Shown here: piece by piece, positions 22,265 through 34,500 of the stretch
Position numbering within the stretch: position 1 is the stretch's first letter
Layout: every line of letters begins with the position of its first letter
From: GCA-2720865 sp047630275
Lineage (GTDB): Bacteria > Bdellovibrionota > Bacteriovoracia > Bacteriovoracales > Bacteriovoracaceae
NCBI GenBank assembly: GCA_047630275.1
Contig: JBLHVN010000001.1
Span: forward strand, 868,001-932,000
Length of the DNA: 64,000 bases
Direction: 5' to 3'
Translations under genes and position numbers: made by a program
Notes under the pieces: model-generated
What the model saw: only the letters and a program-made list of their open reading frames with translations
The model's database searches: none
Told to the model about the DNA's origin: nothing

Positions 22265-25200
22265 TGAAAGGTCTTTATTCTTCTCCTTTTCGCGTCTATC
22301 TTTGCCTCTTTGCCTTGGCCATTGCTGGTATTTGGGCGGGGACAGAGCTTCCCATCTCTCTTTATCCGAATAGTTCAAAGCCAACCATCTATGCCAATGT
22401 CTCTTATGGAAGTTCTTCGTCTGAAGAGTTCTTACAAAACTATGGAGCTCGGATTGAAGCAACATTAGAGTCCATCTCTACAGGAAGCTTAGAAGTTGAA
22501 GAGCTAGTGGCAAAGTATGGGACTTCAAGTGTTGGTTATAATATTGAATTTGAATGGGGAGCTGATCCTAAAGAGGCTCTTAGAGAAGTTCAAGGTCTTC
22601 TCAACGGCCTAAGCGGAACTTGGCCTAAAGAAGTTCGTGATTCTTTAGGAGTTAATTTTTGGTCCAAGAGCTCAGGATTTATAGCGATTAGTTTTTTCTC
22701 GCAAGAGAGAAGCTTAGATGAACTTTACGATATCTTAGAGCCATTATTAGTTCCAAAGCTAGCTAAGGTCTCTGATGCAGAAGGGGCCAGTCTTTGGAAC
22801 CCAAATAGAAAAGAAGTTCGGATAGAATTAGACATTGAGGCCATGGCCCAGCTTGGACTCTTTCCGCGAAATATTGATGAAGCTTTAAAGAGCGCTCAGT
22901 CAAGTTACTTTGGTGGCTCTGTTTTAGTTGGGACAACCAAGCTTTCTATTCAAATGCCTCGCGATTTGAACAATCTTCAGGATCTCGAGAACCTTTTGAT
23001 TCCTACGCCTAAGGGAAACCTGGTTCACCTCTCAGATATCGCTCATATTGATCAAGGCCCTTCAAGTGGGCATAACAGAATCTTTAAAACCAATGGGGCT
23101 GAGTCTTTGATTCTCTTTGCTAATCCTAGAACTGGTGGGAATGTTAAGAGGATGGCAGAAGAGATTCTTCAAATTGTTGAAGAAGTTAAGCCTCAACTTC
23201 CAGCTGATGTTGAATTTAGAAACCTCGTTGACCCAAGTGAATTTATCCGTGAGTCAGTAAAGAATGTTATTCATGAAGTCTTCTTAGCAGCAGGGCTTGC
23301 GGTTGTTGTTCTCTTTATCTTTATTGGCTCTTTTAAAAATACCATTACTGCCGCTATTGAAATTCCTTTAAGCATGGTCTTAGCTTTTTTAATGATGAAG
23401 CTTACAGGAATGAACTTAAACCTTATTTCTCTTGGAGGCTTGGCCCTCTCAGCAGGGATGAATGTGGACGCTTCAGTTGTTGTGATGGAGAATATCTTTC
23501 GTCATTTTGAAAAAGTAACAGGCCCATTGAACTACTCTCAAAGAATGCAAGTTGTTGTACGGGCAGTAAAAGAAGTCATGGGTCCTGTTGTGGCCTCAAC
23601 GATTGCTTCGCTTGTGGTTTTTCTTCCACTTGCTTTCACCAGTGATCTCACTAACGCTATCCTTGGAGATTTGGCCAAAGCGGTTGTTTTCTCCCATGGC
23701 TTTAGCGCCTTTGTTGCTCTTATTCTAGTTCCTACTATTAGGCTTCACCTGATGAAGGGAGAAAAAGGGGTAGAGCCTCCAAAGTCTCCTATTAATGGAA
23801 GCCTGATTAAACTTGAAAATGGTTACGCTAATCTATTAAGAAAGTTCATTACAAGTAAGATTGTAAAGTGGTTAACGGTTCTTAGTGTTGTTAGCGCCTT
23901 TGCTGTTCTTTTAATAGCTGTCTTACCAAAGCTTAAAAAAGAAATCATTGGAACTCCTGATACTGATTGGATGATCCTCGCTGTGAATACTTCAGGCAAT
24001 ACTAATATCCGTCAAATGGAGACAACTTCTTCTATTGAAGAAGCCAGGCTTTTAGAAAAATTTGGATCAGATATTAATTATACCTTTGTTCAAATCCAAG
24101 GGGCAAACCGTTCAACCATTATGGCACGTCTTAAGGATAAAGAAGACATGAGCCGGGTTTGGAAGGCCATGGAGACTGAGTTTCAAAACTCACCGACGAC
24201 TTATTTTTGGGTGGGACCTTGGAACCCCGCAGAGCTTCCTCTTCCTGACCCTCCTCATATGAAGGCTATTGTTAGAGGTGGATCTGATGATGATAGAAAG
24301 CTCTTAGCAAAAGGAGCTGTGAACCTTCTTCAAGAAAAAGAGATCTTTTCCCGTCAGTGGACAGAGTCTGGTGTGGATAGGGTAGAGAATATTCAAGTCC
24401 TTGCTAAAAGAGAGCTATGGCCTCTTCTCTATAAGGAAGGTGTTCGCTTTTCTCCTTATGACCTATCAGATCTAGCGAGAGTGGCTTCTGAAGGAAGAAA
24501 CCTTGGGGAAGTTAGTATTGATCAAAAGACTTATCCGGTTAGGCTAAGCTTTCCAGAGGGAACAATGTCCTCCATGGAAGATCTAAAAGCTCTTCCTATT
24601 GGTGTAGGAGATAAGATCCTACCTTTAAGTGCTTTAGGGGATGTGAGCTTGGTTCAATCAAAGCCTGTTATCTATAGAGTTAACGGGAGAGATCAAATCA
24701 TCTTGATGGCCAAAGAGAAAAAAGGTGAAGAGGGTAAAAAAGAAGAGTCTATTGCTGCGGCTAAGCTTGCTATCGGTGAGTTTGAAAAAACCGCAGCTGA
24801 AGAGTTAGGCCTAACAACTAAGCCTCAAATCTATTTTGAAGATGCTGAATCAGAACTTAATGGAGCCCTTAAACAATTAGGAATGGCCATTGGAATGAGT
24901 ATTCTTCTTATTTTTCTTACTTTGCTTTTACAATTTGGGAGCTTCGCTCATACTTTGATTGTTCTTTTAGCAGTGCCTCTTGGAATCATGGGAGTCCTTG
25001 GCTCTCTCTTTGCTTTTAGCAGCACCTTGTCTTTGAATTCTGCTCTTGGGATCATTCTTCTTAATGGAATCGCCGTTGCTAACTCAATCCTCCTTGTGGA
25101 CTTTATAAAGAAATTAGTAAACGAAGGGATGGTTCCTCTTGAAGCGGCCATACTCGCCGGTCAAAAGAGGTTAAGACCTATTCTTATAACTTCATTAACG

Positions 25201-25461
25201 ACTATCTTAGGAATGCTTCCCATTGCTCTTGGCTCTGGAGAAGGAGGAAAGATTCTACAACCTTTAGGGATCGCTGTCTCTGGTGGGCTATGGTTATCAA
25301 CCTTGCTAACTCTCTTTTTAGTTCCTATGTTTGAAGTTCTATACTTGGATTGGAAAAGAAAGCGGGATTTTAAATTGCCTCGCCCAGATCAAGACTTTAC
25401 TAAGAAAGATGATTCATTCCTTCCTGCAACTGAAGAGGTTATGATCGAGGGGCAACTGTGA
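22264..25461 (+). CDS. RND-family efflux pump permease
   Basis: A 1065-residue inner-membrane transporter with the RND layout of two halves, each with one membrane helix, a large periplasmic domain and five further helices. In helix 4 the proton-relay region reads GMNVDASVVVMEN: the first aspartate is kept and the second position is Ala, as in many non-AcrB subfamilies. The second half carries GIILLNGIAVANSILLVDF. It overlaps both neighbours by 1-4 bp in a three-gene adaptor-pump-channel operon. The substrate is not predictable; drugs, lipids or metals are all possible. Confidence 0.95.
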   Translation: MKGLYSSPFRVYLCLFALAIAGIWAGTELPISLYPNSSKPTIYANVSYGSSSSEEFLQNYGARIEATLESISTGSLEVEELVAKYGTSSVGYNIEFEWGADPKEALREVQGLLNGLSGTWPKEVRDSLGVNFWSKSSGFIAISFFSQERSLDELYDILEPLLVPKLAKVSDAEGASLWNPNRKEVRIELDIEAMAQLGLFPRNIDEALKSAQSSYFGGSVLVGTTKLSIQMPRDLNNLQDLENLLIPTPKGNLVHLSDIAHIDQGPSSGHNRIFKTNGAESLILFANPRTGGNVKRMAEEILQIVEEVKPQLPADVEFRNLVDPSEFIRESVKNVIHEVFLAAGLAVVVLFIFIGSFKNTITAAIEIPLSMVLAFLMMKLTGMNLNLISLGGLALSAGMNVDASVVVMENIFRHFEKVTGPLNYSQRMQVVVRAVKEVMGPVVASTIASLVVFLPLAFTSDLTNAILGDLAKAVVFSHGFSAFVALILVPTIRLHLMKGEKGVEPPKSPINGSLIKLENGYANLLRKFITSKIVKWLTVLSVVSAFAVLLIAVLPKLKKEIIGTPDTDWMILAVNTSGNTNIRQMETTSSIEEARLLEKFGSDINYTFVQIQGANRSTIMARLKDKEDMSRVWKAMETEFQNSPTTYFWVGPWNPAELPLPDPPHMKAIVRGGSDDDRKLLAKGAVNLLQEKEIFSRQWTESGVDRVENIQVLAKRELWPLLYKEGVRFSPYDLSDLARVASEGRNLGEVSIDQKTYPVRLSFPEGTMSSMEDLKALPIGVGDKILPLSALGDVSLVQSKPVIYRVNGRDQIILMAKEKKGEEGKKEESIAAAKLAIGEFEKTAAEELGLTTKPQIYFEDAESELNGALKQLGMAIGMSILLIFLTLLLQFGSFAHTLIVLLAVPLGIMGVLGSLFAFSSTLSLNSALGIILLNGIAVANSILLVDFIKKLVNEGMVPLEAAILAGQKRLRPILITSLTTILGMLPIALGSGEGGKILQPLGIAVSGGLWLSTLLTLFLVPMFEVLYLDWKRKRDFKLPRPDQDFTKKDDSFLPATEEVMIEGQL

Positions 25462-26690
25462 AGTTAATCTTTCTTCTCCTTATAAGCTTTACTGCAGAGG
25501 CCAAGGGCATTGCTTTTGATCAGGCCTTAAAGGAAATCATTAAAAGAGATACCAATATCCCTCAAGAGGAAGCTTTCTTAAGGGCGAGTCAATCAAATGC
25601 TAGGTCAAAGATGCTTAGCTTTCTTCCTGATCTAACCGCTGGCTTTAACAAACAAAAGAACCGCATCAATACTTCTGAGTTTGACCGTTTTGACCTAACG
25701 GCCTCTGTTAATATCTTTAAGTTCGGGGCTGATTACGCTTCTTATCAAGCAGCAAACCGCCAACTTGACTCTAGAAGAAGCAGCCTCTCTCAATCTAAAT
25801 TAACGGCAGAAGCTACGGCCATCGAAGTTCTCATCACAAATATCTTAAGGTCTAAAGAAGTTCAGATCTTAGAGAAGATCTTAAAAGCAAAAGAGTCTTC
25901 CTTAAAAACCTTTAAGGCCCGTTTTCAAAGAGGTCTAACTCCTTCAACAGAAGTTGATAAGGCTAGGGTAGAAGTTAATAACGCCAAAGCCCGTTATAAT
26001 AATTCTCTTCTTCAACTTGATACGGCCAGAGGCCTTTTAATAGCACTTCTTGGACATGCTGATGTGAAGATGGATTGGCCTTGGAAGCAGACTCTAAAGA
26101 AAAAAGATCACTCTAAATTAAAAGGACAGTTCAAGTTAAAAGAGAGGCCTGACTATAGGCAGGCTCAATTTGATCTTGCCTTTAGAGAGGCCAGTGCAAA
26201 GTCTGCTGTCAGGGCCTTCTTTCCTAAAGTTGATTTTTCTTATTCTTGGAGTGAAACAGATTTTTATACTTCTAGCATTAACGAGAGGACTTCACTTTTA
26301 AGTATTAGTATTCCACTATTCAATGGCTGGCGCGGGGTTTCTGACTACGAAACTCAAAAGGCCTTAAGCGAGCAGGCCCGTTACCGCCTCGTTAGAATAG
26401 AGCGCGACGCCTCAAGTGAATGGAAAACAAAGCAGATCAATTTTGATATCTCCATTCAAACCGCAAAAGATAGAGAAGTTAACCTTGCCTTATCTAGAAG
26501 AGTCTATAGATCCACTGTTAAGAGGTTTAATAAAGGTCGAGTAACTATCAATGAGCTCTCTCAAGATCAGAGCCGTCTTTTAGACTCTGAGAGCCTCTCG
26601 GCCGCGGGTTGGGCCCAGGCACACCTCTCTTTGGTTGAACTTTGCCATACCCGTGGAAAAACCATGGCTCGTTGTCTGAAAACCCAGTAA
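25458..26690 (+). CDS. TolC-family outer-membrane efflux protein
   Basis: A 410-residue exported protein (signal peptide KLIFLLLISFTAEA) with the internally duplicated, helix-rich pattern of TolC proteins: long helices with RFQRGLTPSTEVDKARVEVNNAKARYNNS in the first repeat and RFNKGRVTINELSQDQSRLLDSES in the second. It forms the trimeric outer-membrane duct for the pump encoded directly upstream, overlapping it by 4 bp. It is the last gene of the operon. Confidence 0.92.
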   Translation: MKLIFLLLISFTAEAKGIAFDQALKEIIKRDTNIPQEEAFLRASQSNARSKMLSFLPDLTAGFNKQKNRINTSEFDRFDLTASVNIFKFGADYASYQAANRQLDSRRSSLSQSKLTAEATAIEVLITNILRSKEVQILEKILKAKESSLKTFKARFQRGLTPSTEVDKARVEVNNAKARYNNSLLQLDTARGLLIALLGHADVKMDWPWKQTLKKKDHSKLKGQFKLKERPDYRQAQFDLAFREASAKSAVRAFFPKVDFSYSWSETDFYTSSINERTSLLSISIPLFNGWRGVSDYETQKALSEQARYRLVRIERDASSEWKTKQINFDISIQTAKDREVNLALSRRVYRSTVKRFNKGRVTINELSQDQSRLLDSESLSAAGWAQAHLSLVELCHTRGKTMARCLKTQ

Positions 26691-26783
26691 TTTCAAGGGT
26701 ATAACTTTTACAAATTGAGCTTCCTAACTCGACAATCTCATCTCAATTTGGTCTATTGCAGGCTCGGAAATGAGGGGAGAAAG

Positions 26784-28223
26784 ATGAAAGCTATCGTTAT
26801 TATTTTAGTTACTTTTTATTCAACACTATCTTTAGCTGGGCATAGCTTATCTGAAGGTAAGATGATGATAAAAAAGGGCCTTGTAGATACAAGTTCAATT
26901 GTGATCAAGTACCGTAAGCTTAGCGCTCATAAGCTGTTTTCCTTTTGGGACTTTAAAAATGTGGAAGGCTTTAGCGTAAATCCTCTTTTTGAAAATCTTG
27001 TGGGTGACCAAAAATCTAATGCGGCCAAAGATTTAAAGGGATTCTCTGAGGTAAAGTTCAGAAGCGCCCTTTCAAAAAAAGATGCTGTAAAGGTTCTTGA
27101 AGATCTTTATTCACAAGAAAATATTGAATACGCCATCTTTAATCCAAAGGTAGAAGAGGCAGGCTTCTTTGAAGGAGAAGCTAAAGATGAAGTTGTCATT
27201 AACACAGATATTTCTCCAGACTTTGAACACCTCCAGTTTCATTTAGACCCAGCGCCTATAGGTGTTGATGCTCGTTTTGCTTGGGATATTCCAGGAGGGA
27301 CAGGAAAAGGTGTTCGTATTATTGATATGGAAACTGGTGTTAATAGTGATCACGAAGACTTTGAAAGATTCTTTTTTATAAGTGATCTTCCAAAAGGAAA
27401 AGTTAATCATGGAACGGCAGTCGCTGGTGAGATGATTGCTAAGCGCGATGGAAAGGGAGTGACAGGGATTTCATACGAAGCTGATTTTGGATTCTTCTCT
27501 CGTCTAGTAGATAATGATATAAGAGTAAGAGTTAGAGGCTGTAAAGATGAAGATGAGAACTGCACTGAACAAGAAGAAAACCCTTATCATAAAGGCGTAG
27601 CGGCTAACCTCGCTAAGGTTGTCGAGCAACTTGGTGAAGGGGATTTAATAGTTCTAGAAATGCACTCACCAGGACCACGAGGAGAATATATTCCAACTGA
27701 ATACTGGAATCCTATTTATAGAATCCTAAAATACGCCACTGAAGAAAAAGGAATTCATTGCGTTGCCGCTGCGGGAAATGGCTCTGAAGATTTAGATCAT
27801 AAAGATTATAATAGGGCCTTTGATACTAAGTACCGCGATAGTGGTTGTGTTCTTGTTGGAGCATCTCTTTCAGATATTGAGGACCGCCATAGAAGAGCTA
27901 GCTTTTCTAATTACGGATCAAGGGTTGATGCTTTTGGTTATGGAAGAGGAGTTGTGACTGCTGGTTATGGAGATCTTCATAGAGGATTGAACGCAAATTA
28001 TACCGACACTTTTTCTGGAACAAGTTCTGCTACACCAATTGTTGGAGGAGCTATGGTTTCACTTTTAGGCATGGCCAAGAGTCTTGGGGTTTCACTTTCT
28101 CCTAAGAAACTTAGAGCAATCTTACGCTCTACCGGTACTCCTCAAGTTGAGCCTAATGGTCAGAGAATCGGGAATCTACCGGATATTAAAGCAGCTCATA
28201 GGGTTTTATTTAAAAATAATTAA
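26784..28223 (+). CDS. secreted S8 (subtilisin-family) protease
   Basis: A 479-residue protease with a signal peptide (KAIVIILVTFYSTLSLAG). I chose the ATG at 26784, preceded by GGGGAGA, over an in-frame upstream start at 26715. Residues 20-150 form an N-terminal propeptide-like region. The triad is intact: Asp181 (IIDMETG), His209 (NHGTAVAG) and Ser414 (SGTSSATP), with oxyanion Asn332 (AAAGNGSE). Cys253 and Cys260 in an acidic loop may form a disulfide or metal site. It has no lipobox, so it is probably released. It lies directly upstream of the giant lipoprotein gene, a plausible but unproven substrate. Confidence 0.93.
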   Translation: MKAIVIILVTFYSTLSLAGHSLSEGKMMIKKGLVDTSSIVIKYRKLSAHKLFSFWDFKNVEGFSVNPLFENLVGDQKSNAAKDLKGFSEVKFRSALSKKDAVKVLEDLYSQENIEYAIFNPKVEEAGFFEGEAKDEVVINTDISPDFEHLQFHLDPAPIGVDARFAWDIPGGTGKGVRIIDMETGVNSDHEDFERFFFISDLPKGKVNHGTAVAGEMIAKRDGKGVTGISYEADFGFFSRLVDNDIRVRVRGCKDEDENCTEQEENPYHKGVAANLAKVVEQLGEGDLIVLEMHSPGPRGEYIPTEYWNPIYRILKYATEEKGIHCVAAAGNGSEDLDHKDYNRAFDTKYRDSGCVLVGASLSDIEDRHRRASFSNYGSRVDAFGYGRGVVTAGYGDLHRGLNANYTDTFSGTSSATPIVGGAMVSLLGMAKSLGVSLSPKKLRAILRSTGTPQVEPNGQRIGNLPDIKAAHRVLFKNN

Positions 28224-28525
28224 TTTTTTTTCGGGGCAGCTCTTCTTGTTGCCCCTAACTTGCCCCCACAGAATTCCAAGCACTTATATAGGATGCGTCA
28301 TTATCTCAACACTTTCGGTAAACTTATTTTATTTTCAGGAAAATCTTTCCCTTAATAAACCTTTTATATTCAGGTACTTATATATGCCTTCGAATATGGT
28401 CAGTTTCTTTAATTGGGCTGGATATAAGTGCCTGTAATGAGTGTGCGGAGCGTTATTCTCGTACAATATTAAGGTACTGAATTCATTGAAATAGCCGATA
28501 AGAACTTTGGAGCAGCTATAAAGAT
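28224..28525 (+). promoter_or_regulatory. 302-bp intergenic region upstream of the giant gene
   Basis: No convincing ORF lies here. It holds a G+C hairpin after the protease stop (GGGGCA/TGCCCC, 28233-28255, no T-run) and three ACTTATAT elements: 28282 on plus, 28376 on plus, and 28422-28431 on minus. GCACTTATAT (28280-28289) and ATATAAGTGC (28422-28431) form a perfect 10-bp inverted repeat across 132 bp. TACAAT at 28462 could be a -10 box, but no clear -35 accompanies it. The leader is about 50 bases, with GGAG 13 bases before the ATG. Confidence 0.5.
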
Positions 28526-31500
28526 ATGAAACAAGCTTTGAACAATCACATTCTCTTGATCATGATTGCACTAGGATCCTTAGTGCTTCACGGTTGTGGT
28601 GCGAGTGGTGTTGGCTCTCAAGGTTTTGTTGAAGAAAAAACTCCTCGCATAAGATTCTCAACAGCTTCAGGACCAGACAAGATCTTTGAGCCATGGGGCG
28701 AAGTGATCATTGGCTTTAGTGATACGCGAACCTTTACCATCACAAACTACGGTGATGAAACCGCTTCATCAATCACAGCAACTATTTCTGATTCAACTGG
28801 CCTGGCCATTCCTGAATATTATTTTGAAGGAACTCCTGGAGTTAATAACGGCGTTGGGACTTATCCTGGTAATGGCGGAACTTGCGGAAGCTCAATTGCG
28901 GCAGGAGCAAGTTGTACTGTTGAAATTACTTTTAGGCCTTTAGTCTCAGGGTTAAAGTCTGAAAACGTTGTGGTTAGTTTTACAGGGGGCATTCACTCTT
29001 ACTCAGGAACTGTTGGTCTTACTGGGGAAGGGAAGAGACCGGCTAATATTTTAATTAGAAAGCTTTATCAATTGGCCTCGCCAAATAATTCTCCTGATAT
29101 GATCGTCACTCCTCACGAAGACTTTCCGGGAGAACTTCTTCCACTAAGTTCAACGACACCGATCATGCCCATTAAGATTGATCCTGTCTTAAGTGATCCT
29201 TACTTTCCTGGGGTGACTTCTGGAACTCATAGGCAAACTATTGACTATGGTCAAACTGCTAACGGTGGTTGGAAAGACTATATTTATGAAATCAGAAACT
29301 ATGGTGACAAGGTGGCCGAGCAGGTTCAGGTCTTTGGTCTAGGAGCGGGAACTGGCTTTAGTATTGTTAACGACGCTGATACAACTTGTGATGACCTCTA
29401 CGCCATGCCTCTAACTCCGCCAGCAGCTTTTAGTTCTGGCGTGATCAATATGAACGACATGGGTGAGATGGAATCTTGTAGCATCAAGGTTCGTTATAAT
29501 CCGGCCCTCGCTCAAGGTGACTCAACTGGAAACGCCGACACGATTGGCTTTTCTTTTTACAACGGTTTTAGAATTGTAGGGGACCCAAGCTTACCAGCAG
29601 GGCAAAGATTACTAACGCCTCTTTTTGATGAACCAAACCTTTACGATCTAACAGGGACCGGGATGAACTGGGCCTTTCTTGTTATCAACGAGGCCACGAG
29701 CCCTTATGATTATGGAACCTATGCTAATGGTTCAACGAGGGGATTAAATGGATTCACTCTTGAGAACTATGGTGCCGCCTCTGCCGTTAATGTTAATGAC
29801 ATTGGATTAAATACAAACTTTACTCTTTTAGGAACCGGCTCTTGCGTTGGGGGAACAACTCCTACTGTTAATGCTTCGGCCGTTCATGGAACTCCTGCAA
29901 GTTGTGATCTCAATATTCAGTTCACTCCGCAAACCGTGGGGAATCCTTTAACGGATTCAATTCAACTTGATTATGAATTTGATGGGGCCGGATCTTTAAT
30001 TTCTACTTTGACTGGACCTGCGACTCCGCCGCCTTATACAAATACAGCGGCTAATAATTCAACACCACTTATCATGCCAAACTATCCTGTTCATGATGTT
30101 CAAGGAACGGCAGTGACGCCGGCCAACCTGGCCATTGCTCCTTCGCCCTTAACTTGGACTCATTCAACAGCGGCCTATGGAACTGATCTTTTAAATAACG
30201 GAACTTACTATCAAAGCTTTACCGTCACAAACTCTGGTGAGTATCAGGCCTTAACTTTTACTGATACGGCCGCTATTGCAGCTCCTTTTATTTATGCTGG
30301 AGGCTTTCCTGGAGATGGGGATGGTCGTGACGCTGGAGGAACGGGAACAAACTCTAGTCCTATTGATGCTATTGTTGATGCTGACGGATCATGCGCGGCC
30401 CTTGGCTCTATTGCTGGTGGAGCGAGCTGTACACTGATTGTTCAGTACTCACCGACAGCTTATGTATCTTCTTCGATTCAAGAAACACTTAACTTTGATT
30501 ATGATAATGGAACAGGAAATGTTTCTGTTCAAACGAGTATCGCTCAAGTTGATATTACAACAAGTGTAAGGCAACCTGAGTTAGCGGTGAGCGCTCCTGT
30601 TGATCTTGGAAATGATGCTCCTGATACAAGAAATGAGTGGATCAACCAAGATAATTATACGGCCTATCCCGTTAGCGGAACTTGTTGGCCTGATACGGTT
30701 GTTGGTGCGGGGACTGATGATGTTCAGATTGCTGTTCGTGACCGCCTTGGAGCTACAAAGTCTTTTAGCACCAACTGTACTGGTGGATCTTATTCAACCA
30801 CACTTGATCTTTCACCAAATTGTTCAGTAGGACCTGGTCTTCCTATTGGCTGTCTTCAAGACTCAGCTCTTGATGGAAGCTTTGATGCTTTTTGGGATTT
30901 TAATATTATTGTTAGCCATGTTGACGAACTTGGAAACGCTCCTGTTGAAAATCCAATTGGTGGAGTCAATGGTTTTCAACTTCGTAAAGATGTTGGGATA
31001 CCAAGTGTTAATAATGTAAGGGCCGTTGCTGTTTCAACAAATCCTCATGGAGTCGATCAGTATAACGCCGGGAAGATCATTGATATCTATGTTGAATGGG
31101 ATGAGAAAGTATATGTCGCTGGTGGCGTCCCTAATATTACACTCGAAAATCAAACGGGAACTAACCCGGTTGTTAATTATACAAGTGGATCTGGGTCGCC
31201 GACTCTTACTTTTAGATATACAGTCAGTGCAGGAGAGAATTCAACAGCTCTTGAATACGTTAATACAAGTTCATTAAATCTTAATGGCGCCACTATCCAA
31301 GATCAGGCAGCTAACGATGGAATCCCAACTCTACCTGTTATTGGTCCTGGTGGAAGTGGCTTTAATTCAATCTCTGATAACGCGACTTTTATAATAGATA
31401 CAGTGGCCCCGGTAGTTTCAAGTGTTGATGCCATAGAGCCAACACCAACGGATGGCTTTTATACAAACCCTGAAGTTATTGCCATCAGAGTTAAGATGAG

Positions 31501-34500
31501 TGAGGCCGTTATTGTTAATGCCGGTACTCCTGAGATCACTCTTAATATGACAGGACCTAATGCTGATGTAGCGGTACCTTATTCAAGCATTTCAGCGGAT
31601 AATCAAACCTTAACCTTTAATTACACCATTAGTGATGGTGATAATAATGCAGACCTAGATTATGAGAATACAACTGCTTTTAGTGTGGGAGACATTGAAG
31701 ACTTTGCAACGAACGACGCTACTAGAACTCTTGCAGCACCAGGCGCAGTAAATTCTATTTCAGATAATCAGGCCGTAGCGGTTGATACAAAAGAGCCTCT
31801 TGTAACGGAAGTGACTTCACCTACAGGAACAGGATTTTATAAGGCCGGTGAAGAAGTAGATATCACTGTTGTTTGGGATGAAATTGTTAATGTTTCAGGA
31901 ACCCCGCAGATTACATTGAACATGGCAGGACCTAATGCTGATATTGCTGTTAATTATACAAGCGGATCAGGATCAGACACTCTTACTTTTAGATACACAG
32001 TCTTAACAGGTGATAATACTAATGATCTTGATTATGAAGATACTAACGCTCTTGTTTTAAATGGCGGGGATATTGAAGATCGCGCTACTAACGATGCGGT
32101 AGTTGCTGGAGCTCTTGCAGTTCCAAACGCAGTAAACTCAATCAGTGATGATCTAGCTATCGTTATTGATACGATTCCAGCAACTGTTGATGAGGTTACG
32201 ACGAATAAAAATGATGGCTTTTATACAACTGGTGAAGTGATTGATATCATCGTTGATTTTTCTGAGGATGTTTTCGTAACAGGCTCTCCACTTATTACAC
32301 TTGAGAACTCTCTTGGTGGGCGGCCAGTCACTTATACAAGTGGTTCTGGAACTGAACTTATTACTTTTAATTACACAGTTGTCTTTGGGGATATGAGCAC
32401 GGATCTTGATTATCAGGCCGTCAATTCACTTGTCCTGAATAGTGGAACCTTAAATGATATTGCTGATAACCCTTCAACCTTAACTTTAGACACTCCGTTA
32501 ACTGGTGCTAACTCAATGGGTGTTGATCACGCTATTGTTATCGATACGGCGCCGCCAGAGATTGTTGAAGTACGGGCGGATAAATTTAACGGATTTTATA
32601 AGGCCGGTGAGCTGATTCCCATTGAGATGGTGATCACTGAAAGTGTCACCGTTTCAGGAACGCCAACTTTGACTTTAGAGAATCAATCCGGGGCCGATGT
32701 TGTCGTTAACTACTCAAGTGGGTCTGGAACAGATACTCTGACTTTTAATTATACGGTCTCAGCCGGTGAAGATAATACGGATCTTGACTATATCGCTGTT
32801 CTTCCTATTAGCTTTAACGGCGGTAATATCTCTGATGCTTCAACTAACCAGTTAGATTTAACTACCATTGCCGCGCCATTTGCAGTCAATTCAATTTCAG
32901 ATAATCAAGATATCGCAATTGACACCACTGTCCCGACTCTAAGCACGGTTAGTATCTACTCAAACAATGCAAATCCAGTTTTTGCTAAAGTGGGGGATAT
33001 TGTAACTCTAAGTTTTTCAGCTGATGAGCCACTTCTGTCTGATCCAACGGTACTGATCGATGGAAACGTCGCTGTCGTTGCAGGGGCGACTCCTAATTAC
33101 ACGGCCACTTACACAATGCAGGCGGGAGATACGGAAGGTGTTCTAGCTTATACCATCGACTTTCTTGACCGGGCGTCTAACCCTGGAGTTCAAGTTAGCG
33201 CTCCAACAGATGCTTCAACAGTTACCTTTGATGAAACAGCGCCACTGGCACCGGCCGTCAATATTTCTTCAAACGGACTGAATAATAATTACGCCAAAGT
33301 GGGAGACATTGTTACAGTTAGTTTTACTGTGGACGACACACTTCTTGCTACGCCCACGGTAACCATTGATGGAAACTCAGCGGTGGTCTCAGGGACTAAT
33401 CCAAACTATACGGCCGCCTACACTATGCAGGCCGGAGATACTGAGGCGGTTCTTGGCTTTACTTTAGACTTTACAGATAAGGCGGGTAACCCGGCCCTTC
33501 AAGTTGTCGCCACAACAGATGCCTCGAGCGTTACTTTTGATGAGACAATCCCTACAGCCTCTCCAAGAAGTATTTATTCAGACAATATAAATACTTCTAG
33601 AGCAAAAGTGAATGATGATGTCATTTTATCATTCACTGTTAGTGAAGTTCTGCATAGCGATCCAACAGTAACTATAGATGGAAATACGGCAACAATTAAT
33701 AATGCAAGCGCTCCTGCCTATACGGGAGCCTACACTATGCAGGCCGGAGATACCGAAGGTGTGCTTGCTTACACTATCGACTTTATCGATCTTGCCGGTA
33801 ATGTGAATACCACTTATACAACGGTAACGGACGCAACTACGGTTGTCTTTGATGAGACTCCTCCTACTGCGCCAGCTATTAGTATCTTTTCTAATAACGC
33901 CGCTACTAATTTAGCAAAAGTAGGGGACATTGTTACTTTAAGTTTTACAGTGGATGAGCCGTTACTTGGAAATCCAACGGTAACTATTGATACGCAGCCT
34001 GCAACACTTGGCGGCGCCTATCCAAACTACACAGCTAGTTATACTTTAGTCGGCGGGGAAAACGAAGGCGTTCTGGCCTTTACTGTTGATTTTACCGATG
34101 CTGTAGGTAACCCGGCCGTACAAGTAACTGCAACAACGGATTTAAGTACTGTCACTTTTGATGAAACGCCGCCACAGTTATCGGCAGTTTTGATTTCTTC
34201 GAACAACGTAAATACTTCAGCCAGAGCAAAAGTCGGTGATACCGTTACGATTTCACTGACCGCTAATGAGACCCTCATTGCTGATCCAACAGTGACGATT
34301 GATGGCAATACAGCGACTATAAACAATGCTGGGGCTCCGACTTACGGTGCAAGCTATATAATGATGGCCTCTGATACTGAAGGGGTGCTTGCTTATACTC
34401 TAGATTTTACGGATGCTGCCGGAAACCCAGGTGTTCAAGTAACGGCAACCACGGATGCTTCGCAAGTTATTTTTGATGAGACAGCACCTACACTTCCTTT

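Noticed and set aside
28084..28437. 117-residue plus-strand ORF overlapping the S8 protease end
   Set aside because: It starts inside the protease gene in another frame, has no ribosome-binding site and reads as an A+T-rich open stretch; the region is treated as intergenic.
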